From assembly GCA_029881255.1 (NCBI GenBank), contig JAOUMY010000006.1, forward strand, positions 62,001 through 126,000: a DNA stretch of 64,000 bases. The letters are read 5' to 3'. This DNA comes from Gammaproteobacteria bacterium. GTDB lineage: Bacteria > Pseudomonadota > Gammaproteobacteria > S012-40. The position numbers and the translations under genes were made by a program. The notes beneath the pieces are model-generated. The model saw nothing but the letters and a program-made list of their open reading frames with translations. It had not been told where the DNA came from and searched no databases. Of the stretch, positions 19,112 through 27,874 are shown in pieces. Positions within the stretch are counted from its first letter, which is position 1. The number at the start of each line of letters is the position of its first letter.

Positions 19112-19528
19112 TCAGGTTAGTTTCTGGATGCGCTCCATTGCGGTGATAACATCTGTGAGACGGATACCAAATTTCTCATTGACCACAACAACCTCGCCAT
19201 GGGCAATCAAGGTACCGTTTACGAGTACGTCCAACGGTTCACCCGCAAGACGATCGAGTTCAACAACAGACCCTTGGTTTAACTTCAAAAGATTTCGAAT
19301 ACTGATTTGCGTGCGGCCGATTTCCATCGAAATAGTGACCGGAATATCAAGTATCATGTCGAGATCGACAGCATCTCTGTCATCATCGCCGATTCCGTCA
19401 AAACCTATAGGCGCAGAACCACCACCGCCCAGCAACTCATTCGCAGAACCGCCACCTTCGGCATCAGCCTGTTCCGCCAGCGCATCGGCCCACGGATCAT
19501 CATCACCCGGTTCATTCGGCTCAGCCAT
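19112..19528 (-). CDS. fliN: Flagellar motor switch protein FliN
   Basis: FliN builds the C-ring together with FliM and FliG. The 138-residue protein has an acidic N-terminal part (~1-60) and a C-terminal SPOA domain (DIPVTISMEIGRTQISIRNL, then EPLDVLVNGTLIAHGEVVVV). It follows fliM by 9 bases and precedes fliO by 2. Confidence 0.96.
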   Translation of the reverse strand: MAEPNEPGDDDPWADALAEQADAEGGGSANELLGGGGSAPIGFDGIGDDDRDAVDLDMILDIPVTISMEIGRTQISIRNLLKLNQGSVVELDRLAGEPLDVLVNGTLIAHGEVVVVNEKFGIRLTDVITAMERIQKLT

Positions 19529-19537
19529 AAGCTTCTC

Positions 19538-20536
19538 CTATTGCTCACTTGCCCGGTGAGACCCGGGACTCTTAATCGGCGCCACAATACGCAGCGCCTT
19601 CTTTCCTTTCGCAACGCCAACTTCAGCGCGAAAAACAGGTACGCCTGCCGCTCGAATACTGGTAGTTTTTGGCACCTCGATAGAGATGACATCGCCAACC
19701 TCAAGATCTCTCACCTGTCTCAACGTCAACTCTGTTTCAGACAGAATAGAAGACAGCATTAACTTGGCGTCCATAATTTCTTCCTTTAGCGCCTGTGACC
19801 AACGCTCATCCATTTCCACGTGGTCACTCAAGACACCGGCATCGAGCAGTTCTCGAATCGGCTCAAGCATTAAATATGGAAGACAGATATGCATTTCACC
19901 GCCGCCGCCTTCCAGTTCAATATTGAAAGAACTGACCACGACGACTTCACTTGGGCTTACGATATTGGCGAAATGGGGATTTACCTCAGCACTGAGAAAT
20001 TCAAAATCCACCTCTAGTACCGGTGCCCACGCCTCTTTCAAATCGTTAAACGCGCGATATAAAATATTCTCAACAATACGTAGTTCAACAGGTGTAAATT
20101 CACGTCCTTCAATCTTGGTATGAAAACGCCCTTCACCACCAAAGTAGTTATCAACCATGATGTAAACTAATTTGGGATCGAAAACGAATAGCCCTGTACC
20201 GCGTAATGGGCTCATCTTGATCATATTCAGGCTGGTGGGTACAAACAGACTATGTACATATTCGGCAAACTTCATCATCTGCACGCCGTTTACAGATATT
20301 TCCGCAGAACGACGCAGTTTGCTAAATAAACTCACCCGGAAAAATCGCCCAAAACGCTCATTAATCATCTCAAGCGTGGGCATACGACCGCGAACGATGC
20401 GGTCCTGGCTAGCGAAGTCGTAGGTTGTTAATTCGTCATCAAGCCCTGTCCCGGTTTCCGATTCAATATTCCCACTAGATACGCCGTGTAACAGGGCATC
20501 AATTTCGTCTTGGGATAAAATATCAGGGCCTGACAT
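19538..20536 (-). CDS. fliM: Flagellar motor switch protein FliM
   Basis: FliM is the C-ring subunit that receives CheY-P. Its N-terminal CheY-binding motif is intact (ILSQDEIDALLHGV). The middle domain (~45-230) contains the GGxG-like segment YFGGEGR, and a C-terminal SPOA domain contacts FliN. The 332-residue length is standard. Confidence 0.97.
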   Translation of the reverse strand: MSGPDILSQDEIDALLHGVSSGNIESETGTGLDDELTTYDFASQDRIVRGRMPTLEMINERFGRFFRVSLFSKLRRSAEISVNGVQMMKFAEYVHSLFVPTSLNMIKMSPLRGTGLFVFDPKLVYIMVDNYFGGEGRFHTKIEGREFTPVELRIVENILYRAFNDLKEAWAPVLEVDFEFLSAEVNPHFANIVSPSEVVVVSSFNIELEGGGGEMHICLPYLMLEPIRELLDAGVLSDHVEMDERWSQALKEEIMDAKLMLSSILSETELTLRQVRDLEVGDVISIEVPKTTSIRAAGVPVFRAEVGVAKGKKALRIVAPIKSPGSHRASEQ

Positions 20537-20543
20537 TGCGCAC

Positions 20544-21053
20544 CTACTGCGTTACAAAGCTGGTGAAATACAAGGCTTCCAGCGCATTCGCTTTGCCTGT
20601 TTCTTCTTCAATCAATCTGTTTATTTCGCTAAGCGCCGCCGTTCGCATTTTCTCTTTGCCTTCCGACGTATAGAGCGTTTCTGCTTCTTGCGAACTGAAT
20701 AACAACAATAAATTATTGCGGATGATAGGCGCGTGATTTGTTAATTCTTTCAATGCTTCCGGATCACGAGACATCACTTGAATTTCGACCTGTAGAAAGC
20801 GCGTGCGACCACGTTCCTTGAAATTGACAACAAAGGCTGGATCTAGTGGAAAGTAAATCGCCGGTCCTTCCGCGTTCTTACCTTGAGGCTCAGCATGTCC
20901 ACCACTGCCACCCATACCCAGTGACTTCACCAGAAAGAACACGCCCCCCATGCTGACGGCGACCAGGAGCACTGCCCCAATAATCATTGCCATCACCAGT
21001 TTCATTGGTGAGCCGGACGACGCTTGTGGCGTATTCGTCGCTTCTTCAGCCAT
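20544..21053 (-). CDS. fliL: Flagellar basal-body protein FliL
   Basis: FliL is a single-pass inner-membrane protein around the stator that supports motor torque. The 169-residue protein has one membrane helix (~17-40) and a periplasmic domain, with the family pattern YFPLDPAFVVNF and FLQVEIQVMSRD. As the first gene of the block it has a sigma-54 promoter 44-58 bases upstream of its start. Confidence 0.96.
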   Translation of the reverse strand: MAEEATNTPQASSGSPMKLVMAMIIGAVLLVAVSMGGVFFLVKSLGMGGSGGHAEPQGKNAEGPAIYFPLDPAFVVNFKERGRTRFLQVEIQVMSRDPEALKELTNHAPIIRNNLLLLFSSQEAETLYTSEGKEKMRTAALSEINRLIEEETGKANALEALYFTSFVTQ

Positions 21054-21096
21054 ATTCCGTAACCTTAACGAGTGGATGAGATCAAACGGGATAAAA

Positions 21097-21111
21097 GCAA
21101 GAGGGGTGCCA
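21097..21111 (-). promoter_or_regulatory. Sigma-54 (RpoN) promoter of the fliL operon
   Basis: The minus strand reads TGGCAC-CCCTC-TTGC, a full match to the -24/-12 consensus TGGCAC-N5-TTGC. It is 44 bases upstream of the fliL ATG, placing the transcript start around 21085. In polar flagellates this class of promoter is activated by FleQ/FlrA, which FlhG in turn restrains. Confidence 0.85.
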
Positions 21112-21269
21112 GCGATTCAAGAAAAGGATTTTATTTAAATATCAAAGACTTTAGCGGGCCAACAGGCGCAGTGACAGAGATTTGACTTCATCTTTCCACT
21201 AGATTTGCGCCGAATCAATGGCTGCGGCATAAACTCGGGAGAAATTTTTTATGTCAAAAAAACAAAACC

Positions 21270-22337
21270 TTAGACAGGTTCAGCATAGGTGTTGCGAATC
21301 TCGAGTATACCTTCGATGTTTTCTTTAAACAGCTCAACTATCTCTGGATCGAAATGGTGGCCACTCTCCCGGTATACAAAATTTGTGGCGTCTTCTACTG
21401 TCCAGGCCTTTTTATAAGGACGTTCCGAAGTGAGCGCATCAAACACGTCCGCCAACGCCACAATTCGGCCAATCAGGGGTATCTCCTCCCCCTTCAAGCC
21501 CTGCGGGTAACCCGAGCCGTCCCATTTTTCATGATGGGTATAGGCGATGTCAGCGGCCAGGTTTAGCAAGCCTGACTCATGTCCTGACAATATCTCTCGT
21601 CCGATAGAAACATGAGTTTTCATAATTTCCCATTCATCTGCGTCTAATTTGCCGGGTTTAAGCAGGATCTTGTCCGGAATTCCAATTTTCCCAACATCGT
21701 GCATTGGGCTGGCATTTAACACCAACTCACACTGATCTCGGTCCAGACCCGCGGCTCGCGCCAGCAAACTCGCGATTCTACTCATGCGAATTATGTGCAG
21801 ACCGGTTTCATTATCACGATATTCCGCAGCGCGTCCCAGGCGTTTAATTATTTCCAAACGCGTTGACTCCAACTCCTGCGTCCGTTCCCGCACTTTTTCT
21901 TCTAATGAGCGATTCTGATCACGAATTTGATTGTGCAAAACACGAACTTCCAACATATTACGAATTCGCGTGCTGAGCTCGGTGCGGTCAAATGGTTTGG
22001 TGAGATAGTCGCGGGCGCCTGCTTCCAGGGCTCGCAGGCGAGAAACCCGATCGGTTTGTGCTGTAAGCACAATGACTGGCAAAAAATCTTCCTGATTATC
22101 AATGAATTCCTTCATGGCAGCCATTACCATAAAGCCATCGATCTCGGGCATATTGAGATCTAGCAATACCAGGTCGTGGCGATGTACTTTGAAGAGAGAT
22201 ATGGCCTGGGCGGGATCAGTAGTCGCTGTTATGTGGAGAAAACCATCCAGCTCCAGGCTTTTTTCCAAAAGCTTTACGTTGGCTGGCTGGTCATCGACGA
22301 CCAGAATGCTGGCATTTTTAAGAATCTCGGTGATCAT
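21270..22337 (-). CDS. Two-component response regulator with HD-GYP domain
   Basis: This 355-residue protein has an N-terminal receiver (1-~125; acidic VVDD, phospho-acceptor in LVLLDLNMPEIDGF, Lys in YLTKPF), a short coiled coil (~135-165) and an HD-GYP domain (MHDVGKIGIPDK; THHEKWDGSGYPQG; DVFDALTSERPYK). HD-GYP enzymes hydrolyse cyclic di-GMP, affecting motility and biofilm choices. All expected metal-binding His and Asp residues appear present. It lies beyond the fliL promoter and is not obviously part of the flagellar operon. Confidence 0.92.
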   Translation of the reverse strand: MITEILKNASILVVDDQPANVKLLEKSLELDGFLHITATTDPAQAISLFKVHRHDLVLLDLNMPEIDGFMVMAAMKEFIDNQEDFLPVIVLTAQTDRVSRLRALEAGARDYLTKPFDRTELSTRIRNMLEVRVLHNQIRDQNRSLEEKVRERTQELESTRLEIIKRLGRAAEYRDNETGLHIIRMSRIASLLARAAGLDRDQCELVLNASPMHDVGKIGIPDKILLKPGKLDADEWEIMKTHVSIGREILSGHESGLLNLAADIAYTHHEKWDGSGYPQGLKGEEIPLIGRIVALADVFDALTSERPYKKAWTVEDATNFVYRESGHHFDPEIVELFKENIEGILEIRNTYAEPV

Positions 22338-22454
22338 TTAGTTAAATTTGATACCGTCCTGGTTGGCTACCGCTGGATCTTCCCAAGGATTCTACTTCAT
22401 ATCGTTCAAAATGCCAGCAATTAGCTCCTCTCCATTCGATTAATTTATATCGGT

Positions 22455-23891
22455 TTATAATCTTGCAGTTACGGGATCTACTTTAGTAGGGAAGCGTCTT
22501 TTGAACACGTCCATAAACCCACCACTATTCTGGTTGACCAGTCGATCTGTTCTAATTTCTCTACGGCGTTGCGTTGAGTAAAGCAGCCCCATAATCAGTA
22601 CACCTAGGAGTACCAGAATGGCGCCAAAACTCTCGCTATAATCTATGTTTTCCAGATTGCTGAAGGAAAACTCATCATTTCCAAAGGACAGAAGATCATC
22701 ACGAGTCGTCTCGGTGGATGATTTGCCTATGATACTGGTCTTTTCATTGAGTGCGACCGGTTCAGGATTGGCAATAGGAGCCTCGGGCACAACCAGCGTC
22801 ATTCTTTCCGCAACAAGTTCCTCCAGAAGCTCGATCCTTGCTCTTAAGTCCTCGTTTTCCTTCTTTAAAGCGGTGGCCGTTGCTAAGGAGTCATTCAACT
22901 CCTGGCGCATCAATTCTAATTCTTCAGGCTTAATTGCAGACTCTTCGTCGAAAGCAAGCGTGTCTGAATTACCTGGCGCGGATTGCTCCATAGCAACATC
23001 ACTTGCGCCCTCAATCTTGAACAGACTCGTCGCCACGTCCGTATTGGAAGTTAGATTAGCTCTAGGACCTTGACTCCAAGCCCTTTCCTGCTTGGCAATC
23101 AGATTCACCGCGTCCATATGAGCGGTCTCGGCAATCGAATCTTCACTGGCGAGCTTCAGTGACACCCCAGGCAATAATTGATTGATATTGCTCTCTGCAA
23201 ACGCGTGTGGATTCTGTTTATATATAGCAGCCATCACCTGTTGCAAGGTGAAATCACGACTTGGAACCATTCTACGTGCGATGAAACCAACGATCTCACC
23301 ACGCTTGACAGGTCCGTAGCTCAGCTTGGACTGTGTATTAACTTTGGTCTCAACTTTAGAGGCCACCGCAACCATAGGCACGGCTGAGGAATTCTGTGGA
23401 TTATTGGCAACTTTTACTGAATTAACAGTAACTTGCTGCATCGGCGAAATAGTAGTAACTGTGCCGGAAACGCTTTGATCGGACTCTTGAGCAGGCATAA
23501 GTAATACATCGTATCCTCGTACCAAGCGCCCACCAGTCCAGTTGGCCTCTACAAAAAAGTGAAAAGCCAGCTCTTGAATGCCGGATTTACTGCTGACATG
23601 TACGACCGGCGCTTTGCCGTTCTTTCCAGGCCTGACCTCGAACCTGAGATCCCGCAGGTTGCTATTCAACTCAACCTTGGATTCATCGAATACCGTCTTG
23701 TCGGCGAGTTTGACCACCAACCCCTCTAACTCCTGCGGGGTATAGGACGGAATATCAATCTCCGCCTCCAGTGCCTGGCCAAATTCAGACTTCACATGCA
23801 CGTCGCCTAGACTTAGTGCAAAAGCCGGTGAACTCATTACCAACAAGGTAAACATTTTTGTCAGAAATCGTAAACGTGTCAGGAATCGCAT
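22455..23891 (-). CDS. Short FimV-like protein (FimV N-terminal domain, LysM-like, one membrane helix)
   Basis: The 478-residue protein has a signal peptide (~1-26) and a FimV N-terminal domain (~27-135, starting LSLGDVHVKSEFGQALEAEI). A LysM-like segment follows (~205-270, with YGPVKRGEIVGFIARR and NINQLLPGVSL), then a coiled coil (~325-375) and a membrane helix (~425-445, FGAILVLLGVLIMGLL). Full-length FimV (around 900 residues) has a long cytoplasmic part with TPR repeats; here only about 30 residues follow the helix. FimV-like proteins organise the pole, type IV pili and twitching. This short form may be a polar landmark without the TPR module. Confidence 0.8.
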   Translation of the reverse strand: MRFLTRLRFLTKMFTLLVMSSPAFALSLGDVHVKSEFGQALEAEIDIPSYTPQELEGLVVKLADKTVFDESKVELNSNLRDLRFEVRPGKNGKAPVVHVSSKSGIQELAFHFFVEANWTGGRLVRGYDVLLMPAQESDQSVSGTVTTISPMQQVTVNSVKVANNPQNSSAVPMVAVASKVETKVNTQSKLSYGPVKRGEIVGFIARRMVPSRDFTLQQVMAAIYKQNPHAFAESNINQLLPGVSLKLASEDSIAETAHMDAVNLIAKQERAWSQGPRANLTSNTDVATSLFKIEGASDVAMEQSAPGNSDTLAFDEESAIKPEELELMRQELNDSLATATALKKENEDLRARIELLEELVAERMTLVVPEAPIANPEPVALNEKTSIIGKSSTETTRDDLLSFGNDEFSFSNLENIDYSESFGAILVLLGVLIMGLLYSTQRRREIRTDRLVNQNSGGFMDVFKRRFPTKVDPVTARL

Positions 23892-24108
23892 AATTTTACA
23901 TTCTCTATCACTCTACCCCCGACTATCGTCCAGATTGTGAATTTCCTTTAACAATTTAAGCTAACTTTAACAAACGAAAGGCAAAGAATCCCTCAAAACT
24001 ATAGACTCAGTACAGCCAGACTCCACTGGCAAATCGACCAATATTTTATGAAATTTGCTGATAACTTGTGTGATATTGAGGGAATTTGTTACTATCTTGC
24101 GCTATACA

Positions 24109-24185
24109 GCCCCGGTAGCTCAGTAGGATAGAGCAGCCCCCTCCTAAGGGGCAGGTCGGACGTTCGAATCGTCTCTGGGGCGCCA
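24109..24185 (+). tRNA. tRNA-Arg, anticodon CCT
   Basis: The acceptor stem GCCCCGG pairs with CTGGGGC, followed by G and an encoded CCA. The anticodon loop is CTCCTAA (anticodon CCT, reading AGG) on a 5-bp GCCCC/GGGGC stem. The T-arm has the GTTCGAATC loop. Total length with CCA is 77 bases. A terminator follows directly. Confidence 0.97.
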
Positions 24186-24195
24186 CACAAGCAAT

Positions 24196-24230
24196 ACAGG
24201 GCCTCCACAACGGGGGCCCTGTTTGCGTTT
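24196..24230 (+). terminator. Terminator after tRNA-Arg
   Basis: An 11-bp stem (24196-24206 with 24212-24222, one G-T pair) has an ACAAC loop and a T-rich tail, starting 11 bases after the tRNA CCA end. Confidence 0.8.
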
Positions 24231-24240
24231 ACGACCCGTA

Positions 24241-24257
24241 GATTCGAACGTCCGACC
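24241..24257 (-). repeat. Inverted 17-base copy of the tRNA-Arg T-arm
   Basis: The 17 bases here are the exact reverse complement of 24154-24170, which span the variable-loop edge and T-arm of the tRNA. It lies just after the tRNA terminator. It may be a remnant of an integration event at the tRNA, since tRNA 3' parts are common attachment sites, but the copy is inverted, which ordinary attachment-site duplication does not produce. Confidence 0.6.
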
Positions 24258-24354
24258 ACTCAATCAGTCCGTTCGAGTAGCGAGCAGCGCGAGTGCAAGC
24301 CTTTCCGCAGCCAACACCCTAAGGGATTGGCAAAAAATTAAGAGATAAAAAAAA

Positions 24355-24380
24355 CCGGGCCATATTGGCCCGGTTTTTTT
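24355..24380. terminator. Bidirectional terminator after ExeA-like gene
   Basis: The 8-bp stem CCGGGCCA/TGGCCCGG (24355-24362 with 24366-24373) is flanked by A8 on the left and T7 on the right, so it can work on both strands. It lies 16 bases downstream of the stop of the minus-strand gene ending at 24397. Confidence 0.9.
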
Positions 24381-24396
24381 ACGATTCAGAACAAGA

Positions 24397-25854
24397 TTAA
24401 TCGTGGTTAGAAGCAAGCTCAGGAGCTTGGCTATCGGAGTATTCTCCGCCACCTTCTGAAGCGACATCGTTGCTCAAACGAGGCTTAATACCTGAATTCG
24501 AATCATGCAGATTTTCGAGCAATTGGCGGATATCAAGTAAATGCGACCCACCCTCTCTAGATCTGGCTTCAGCAGGTATTTCATCCAGCGTGTAAATAGG
24601 CTCACTACCAGAGCTATGACCATCGGCGCCAGAATCAGTCGAACTATGCGAAGCAGTGTTGCTATGCGATACATTATGAGTAGGTGCCCCATGCGAAACA
24701 CTTTGTGTTGCCTCGTGTGAGACAATACTCGTCGCTTCACCGTGGGCTATGCTGCTAGTCATTCCTGAGTCTACTGGCTTCTCAGACATTTTTTCAAAAG
24801 CGAAAAAAGAAAGTGCTGCAACCAGCGCCGCAACTCCTGCAAGTGTCATGGTTTGTTTTCCAAACAGATGGCCGATACCTTTTGCAGGAGTACCGAAATT
24901 AAATTTTTCGTTGTCTTTTTCACCGTCCGAATGACGAACTGACGCCGCCTTTCCAAGCTCTGGACGTAAAGGAATTGCGTCATCAAAAACAGAGTCAAGC
25001 TTCTTGCGAAATTCATCTTGACTGGACAACTCTGGCTCGCGAGTTTCCGTTTGATCAACTGCTGTCGAACGCAATTTTTCTATATCGCGACGATTAAATC
25101 GATGTATCTGGCGAGACATTCCATATTTCAACAACTGATCACAGTATTGATTTATGATTTTTGGAATACCACCCGTCAATTGATGAAGCGCCACATAGGC
25201 ATCATCATCAAATGCTGGATCGCCGGCCCAGCCTACAACTTTCAAACGATGAATAATGTAATCAGGCATGTCCAGCAGTTGCAGTGGCTGCAGGGAGCAA
25301 GACATCAATACCTGTTGTCTAAAGGCTTCATTTTGTGCAGAAGATAACTTTGCATCCAATTCGCTATTGCCAACCAATACGACTTGCAATAGCCCTTTTT
25401 CGTTTAGGCGCAGCGACGATAAAAGACGGATCAGCTCAATGCAGTTTTGCGACATAGTCTCTGCGTTATCAATAGCTAACAGGACTTTCTTGTTTGATTT
25501 TGCATGCTCAAGCACAAACCGGTGCAAAACATTAAACAATTCTTTCGGCTGCTGCTCTGTAATGGGAAGATCCAGGGCCGCCAGTATTTCAAGCAAAAAG
25601 TCGCCGACTTTTTGTTGTGGGTTTCGAACAAAAGCAACAATGGTGTCTTTGTTCTGTTGACCAAGCAAATGAGTTATCAGCGTGGTTTTACCCATGCCTT
25701 CCTCACCAGTCAAAATCAACACTCCGTCAGGCTGCTCAAGACCTGCGCGCATCTGAATCAACGCCCTGTCAAAAGGCACAGAATTGCATAGAAATCTTGG
25801 ATCTGGCTCCAGGCCGAAAGGCCGCTCTATCAGGTTATAGTATTGTTTATACAC
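24397..25854 (-). CDS. ExeA/MshM-type AAA ATPase with one membrane helix and His/Ser-rich periplasmic tail
   Basis: The 485-residue protein starts with an AAA ATPase domain: Walker A in GEEGMGKTT (residues ~50-58), Walker B in VLLAIDNAE (~124-132), and the typical opening YYNLIERPFGLEPDPRFL. After a linker comes one membrane helix (~337-355). The tail is low in complexity, with repeated SH(G/E) units and six or more His residues, then an acidic C-terminus. This family (GspA/ExeA, MshM, DamX-related) drives insertion of secretion or pilus machines through peptidoglycan. No secretion genes are adjacent, so the partner is unknown; the FimV-like protein nearby could be related. Confidence 0.82.
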   Translation of the reverse strand: MYKQYYNLIERPFGLEPDPRFLCNSVPFDRALIQMRAGLEQPDGVLILTGEEGMGKTTLITHLLGQQNKDTIVAFVRNPQQKVGDFLLEILAALDLPITEQQPKELFNVLHRFVLEHAKSNKKVLLAIDNAETMSQNCIELIRLLSSLRLNEKGLLQVVLVGNSELDAKLSSAQNEAFRQQVLMSCSLQPLQLLDMPDYIIHRLKVVGWAGDPAFDDDAYVALHQLTGGIPKIINQYCDQLLKYGMSRQIHRFNRRDIEKLRSTAVDQTETREPELSSQDEFRKKLDSVFDDAIPLRPELGKAASVRHSDGEKDNEKFNFGTPAKGIGHLFGKQTMTLAGVAALVAALSFFAFEKMSEKPVDSGMTSSIAHGEATSIVSHEATQSVSHGAPTHNVSHSNTASHSSTDSGADGHSSGSEPIYTLDEIPAEARSREGGSHLLDIRQLLENLHDSNSGIKPRLSNDVASEGGGEYSDSQAPELASNHD

Positions 25855-26752
25855 GGTTCACGTTCTGCTTGTTATATTGAAAGTCGCGCTATCGAGATGA
25901 ATAGCGATTATTTTCGTTCCATCGATTGTTCATTTTTCTTCCGTCGCGTGCGACCCCGTAATTTATTTAGGTGAAGTCGCACATCATCCTATTTGGGACA
26001 TCTTAACAACAGATTAATCCGCAAAAACGCTACTACTACGGTACCCAAATATAACAAAACCATGAATCGATGAAGTCACTGCGGACATATTGAGAAACAA
26101 GAGGAGATATTGATAATTGACGACATGAATCCACTGAGTACGTCTGACAACCACACGCCAGGCTAAGCCTCGATGAATCTGTCCTACTTCCCCCCGCACA
26201 ACAATCGTGTATGTTTTATTTTCGATTGTTCCCCAATGTCCCGCGTTGTTACACAAAGACGACACATCATGTCTTTAAGCTTTTTCTTTTAAGACATTCT
26301 AATACATAATGCACCCGTTTTGTCTATACATTGCGTAATCGTAATGTACGTTATCAAATATGTGGTCAGTGTACCTTGCCGATTACAGGCAAAGGATTGC
26401 TCTTGCCAGTAATCCTTCCGCACATACGATCAAAGACAAAAATTCGACACTCGGTTACAACAGGCCTCGCATGCAGCCCTAGTTCTCCGGTATATTCCTG
26501 CGCGCACTGTTCCAATCGTTGCTTTGACGATTAAGATCCGCTTAAATTTTTGTAATCATTGGCAGAAGTATGAGAAATTTGATTTGATCTTTAAGAGTTC
26601 AGTAATTTAAATGCGATAAAAAACGGGTTCTGTTAGCGCGAAGCCCAGCCATACCGAATATTTGAGTTGGCGGCACCGCTGAAGAGAACCTGGTTAAGTA
26701 TCAAAACACACAACAACGATAATCAGTTTTCCTTGTGGATGAAGTGGGTATT
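25855..26752. other. About 900 bp without a convincing gene
   Basis: The stretch between the ExeA-like gene and the RND operon contains only short frames with no family resemblance and no ribosome binding site. Small inverted repeats are present (for example CGCTAT/ATAGCG near 25888-25908). Promoters for the divergent genes on either side must be here. The size is unusual for this gene-dense window. Confidence 0.6.
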
Positions 26753-27844
26753 ATGAAAGTAGCAAACAAAGTCTTCCTGGGTGTAACTCTACTCTCAATT
26801 CTATTTAGCGGTTGCGATCACACAGAGCATTCCGCCCATGGTGGAACGCCAACATTGCAGGTCACCAACCCTTTACGTAAGGACCTTTCCATCACCAAAG
26901 AATACGTAGGCCAGGTGCGCGCTATACGCCGTATTGAAATGTTAGCGATGGAAAGAGGGTATATCGAAAGCATTTTTGTCGATGAAGGGCAAAAGGTGCG
27001 TGAAGGCCAGCCTATGTTCAAGCTGGTTCAGAACCACCAGCTAGCCGAACTGGCCAAGGCCACTGCTGAAGCCAATGCGCTTCAGATAGAATTCCAAAAT
27101 ACCAAAGCCCTGGCTGACCAGAACATCGTTTCTCAAAATGAGCTTGCCCTGGCTAAGGCAAATCTCGATAAGGCCAACGCTGAAGTCACCATGGCGCAAA
27201 CCCACCTAAACTGGACCGAAGTTAGCGCACCATTTGATGGCTTTGTCGACCGTTTGGAAGTCAGGAATGGCAGCCTGGTCGAAGAAAACGGCATGCTGAC
27301 GACACTTTCCGATATCAGTAAAATGTGGGTCTACTTCAATCTACATGAAGCTGAGTATCTCGATTACGCGTCAGGCAAAACCAAGCAGTCAACGGTCAAG
27401 GTAAAACTCAAACTGGCCAATGGCTCGATTTATGATAGAGACGGCGTAATCGAAACCATCGTAGCCGACTTTGATAACAAGACCGGAAACATCGAATTCC
27501 GCGCAACTTTTGAAAATCCACAGAGCATACTCCGACATGGACAGACAGGTAACGTATTGATGTCGACACCTTATCTGGACGCCATCGTCATTCCTCAAAA
27601 GGCGACGTTTGCCGTTCTCGACAAAACCTATGTGTATGTAGTCAATGCCAGCAACGAACTAGAACAAAGACTGGTGACCGTAGGCGCAGAGCTACCCCAC
27701 GTATTTATCATCAAAGAGGGTTTGACCGAAGCGGACCGGGTTTTATTGGAAGGTCATCGCAAGGTTCACAAAGGGATGAAAATCGAACCCAGTTTTGTAT
27801 CTGCTGAGCGCGTTCTCGAAGGTCTGAACCTGTACGCGGAATAA
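26753..27844 (+). CDS. RND efflux periplasmic adaptor lipoprotein (AcrA/MexE type)
   Basis: The adaptor links the inner-membrane RND pump to the outer-membrane channel. The ATG at 26753 (363 residues) places a lipoprotein signal at the N-terminus with lipobox LFSGC, cysteine near residue 20; a GTG at 26735 adds six residues that would spoil it. The barrel-sandwich and hairpin regions are recognisable (YIESIFVDEGQKVREGQPMF; APFDGFVDRLEVRNGSLV). It is the first gene of a three-gene operon, 30 bases before the pump gene. Confidence 0.93.
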   Translation: MKVANKVFLGVTLLSILFSGCDHTEHSAHGGTPTLQVTNPLRKDLSITKEYVGQVRAIRRIEMLAMERGYIESIFVDEGQKVREGQPMFKLVQNHQLAELAKATAEANALQIEFQNTKALADQNIVSQNELALAKANLDKANAEVTMAQTHLNWTEVSAPFDGFVDRLEVRNGSLVEENGMLTTLSDISKMWVYFNLHEAEYLDYASGKTKQSTVKVKLKLANGSIYDRDGVIETIVADFDNKTGNIEFRATFENPQSILRHGQTGNVLMSTPYLDAIVIPQKATFAVLDKTYVYVVNASNELEQRLVTVGAELPHVFIIKEGLTEADRVLLEGHRKVHKGMKIEPSFVSAERVLEGLNLYAE

Positions 27845-27874
27845 TTCAGAATAACCAAGACGTAGGTTAATTAT

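Noticed and set aside
24160-24380. Possible second tRNA after tRNA-Arg
   Set aside because: The inverted T-arm copy lacks acceptor, D-arm and anticodon stems, so it cannot be a tRNA.
26014-26265. 83-codon minus-strand frame in the gap before the RND operon
   Set aside because: No ribosome binding site, no domain and no plausible operon neighbour; length is within chance expectation for an AT-rich stretch.
26331-26534. 67-codon plus-strand frame in the same gap
   Set aside because: No start signal and no resemblance to any family.
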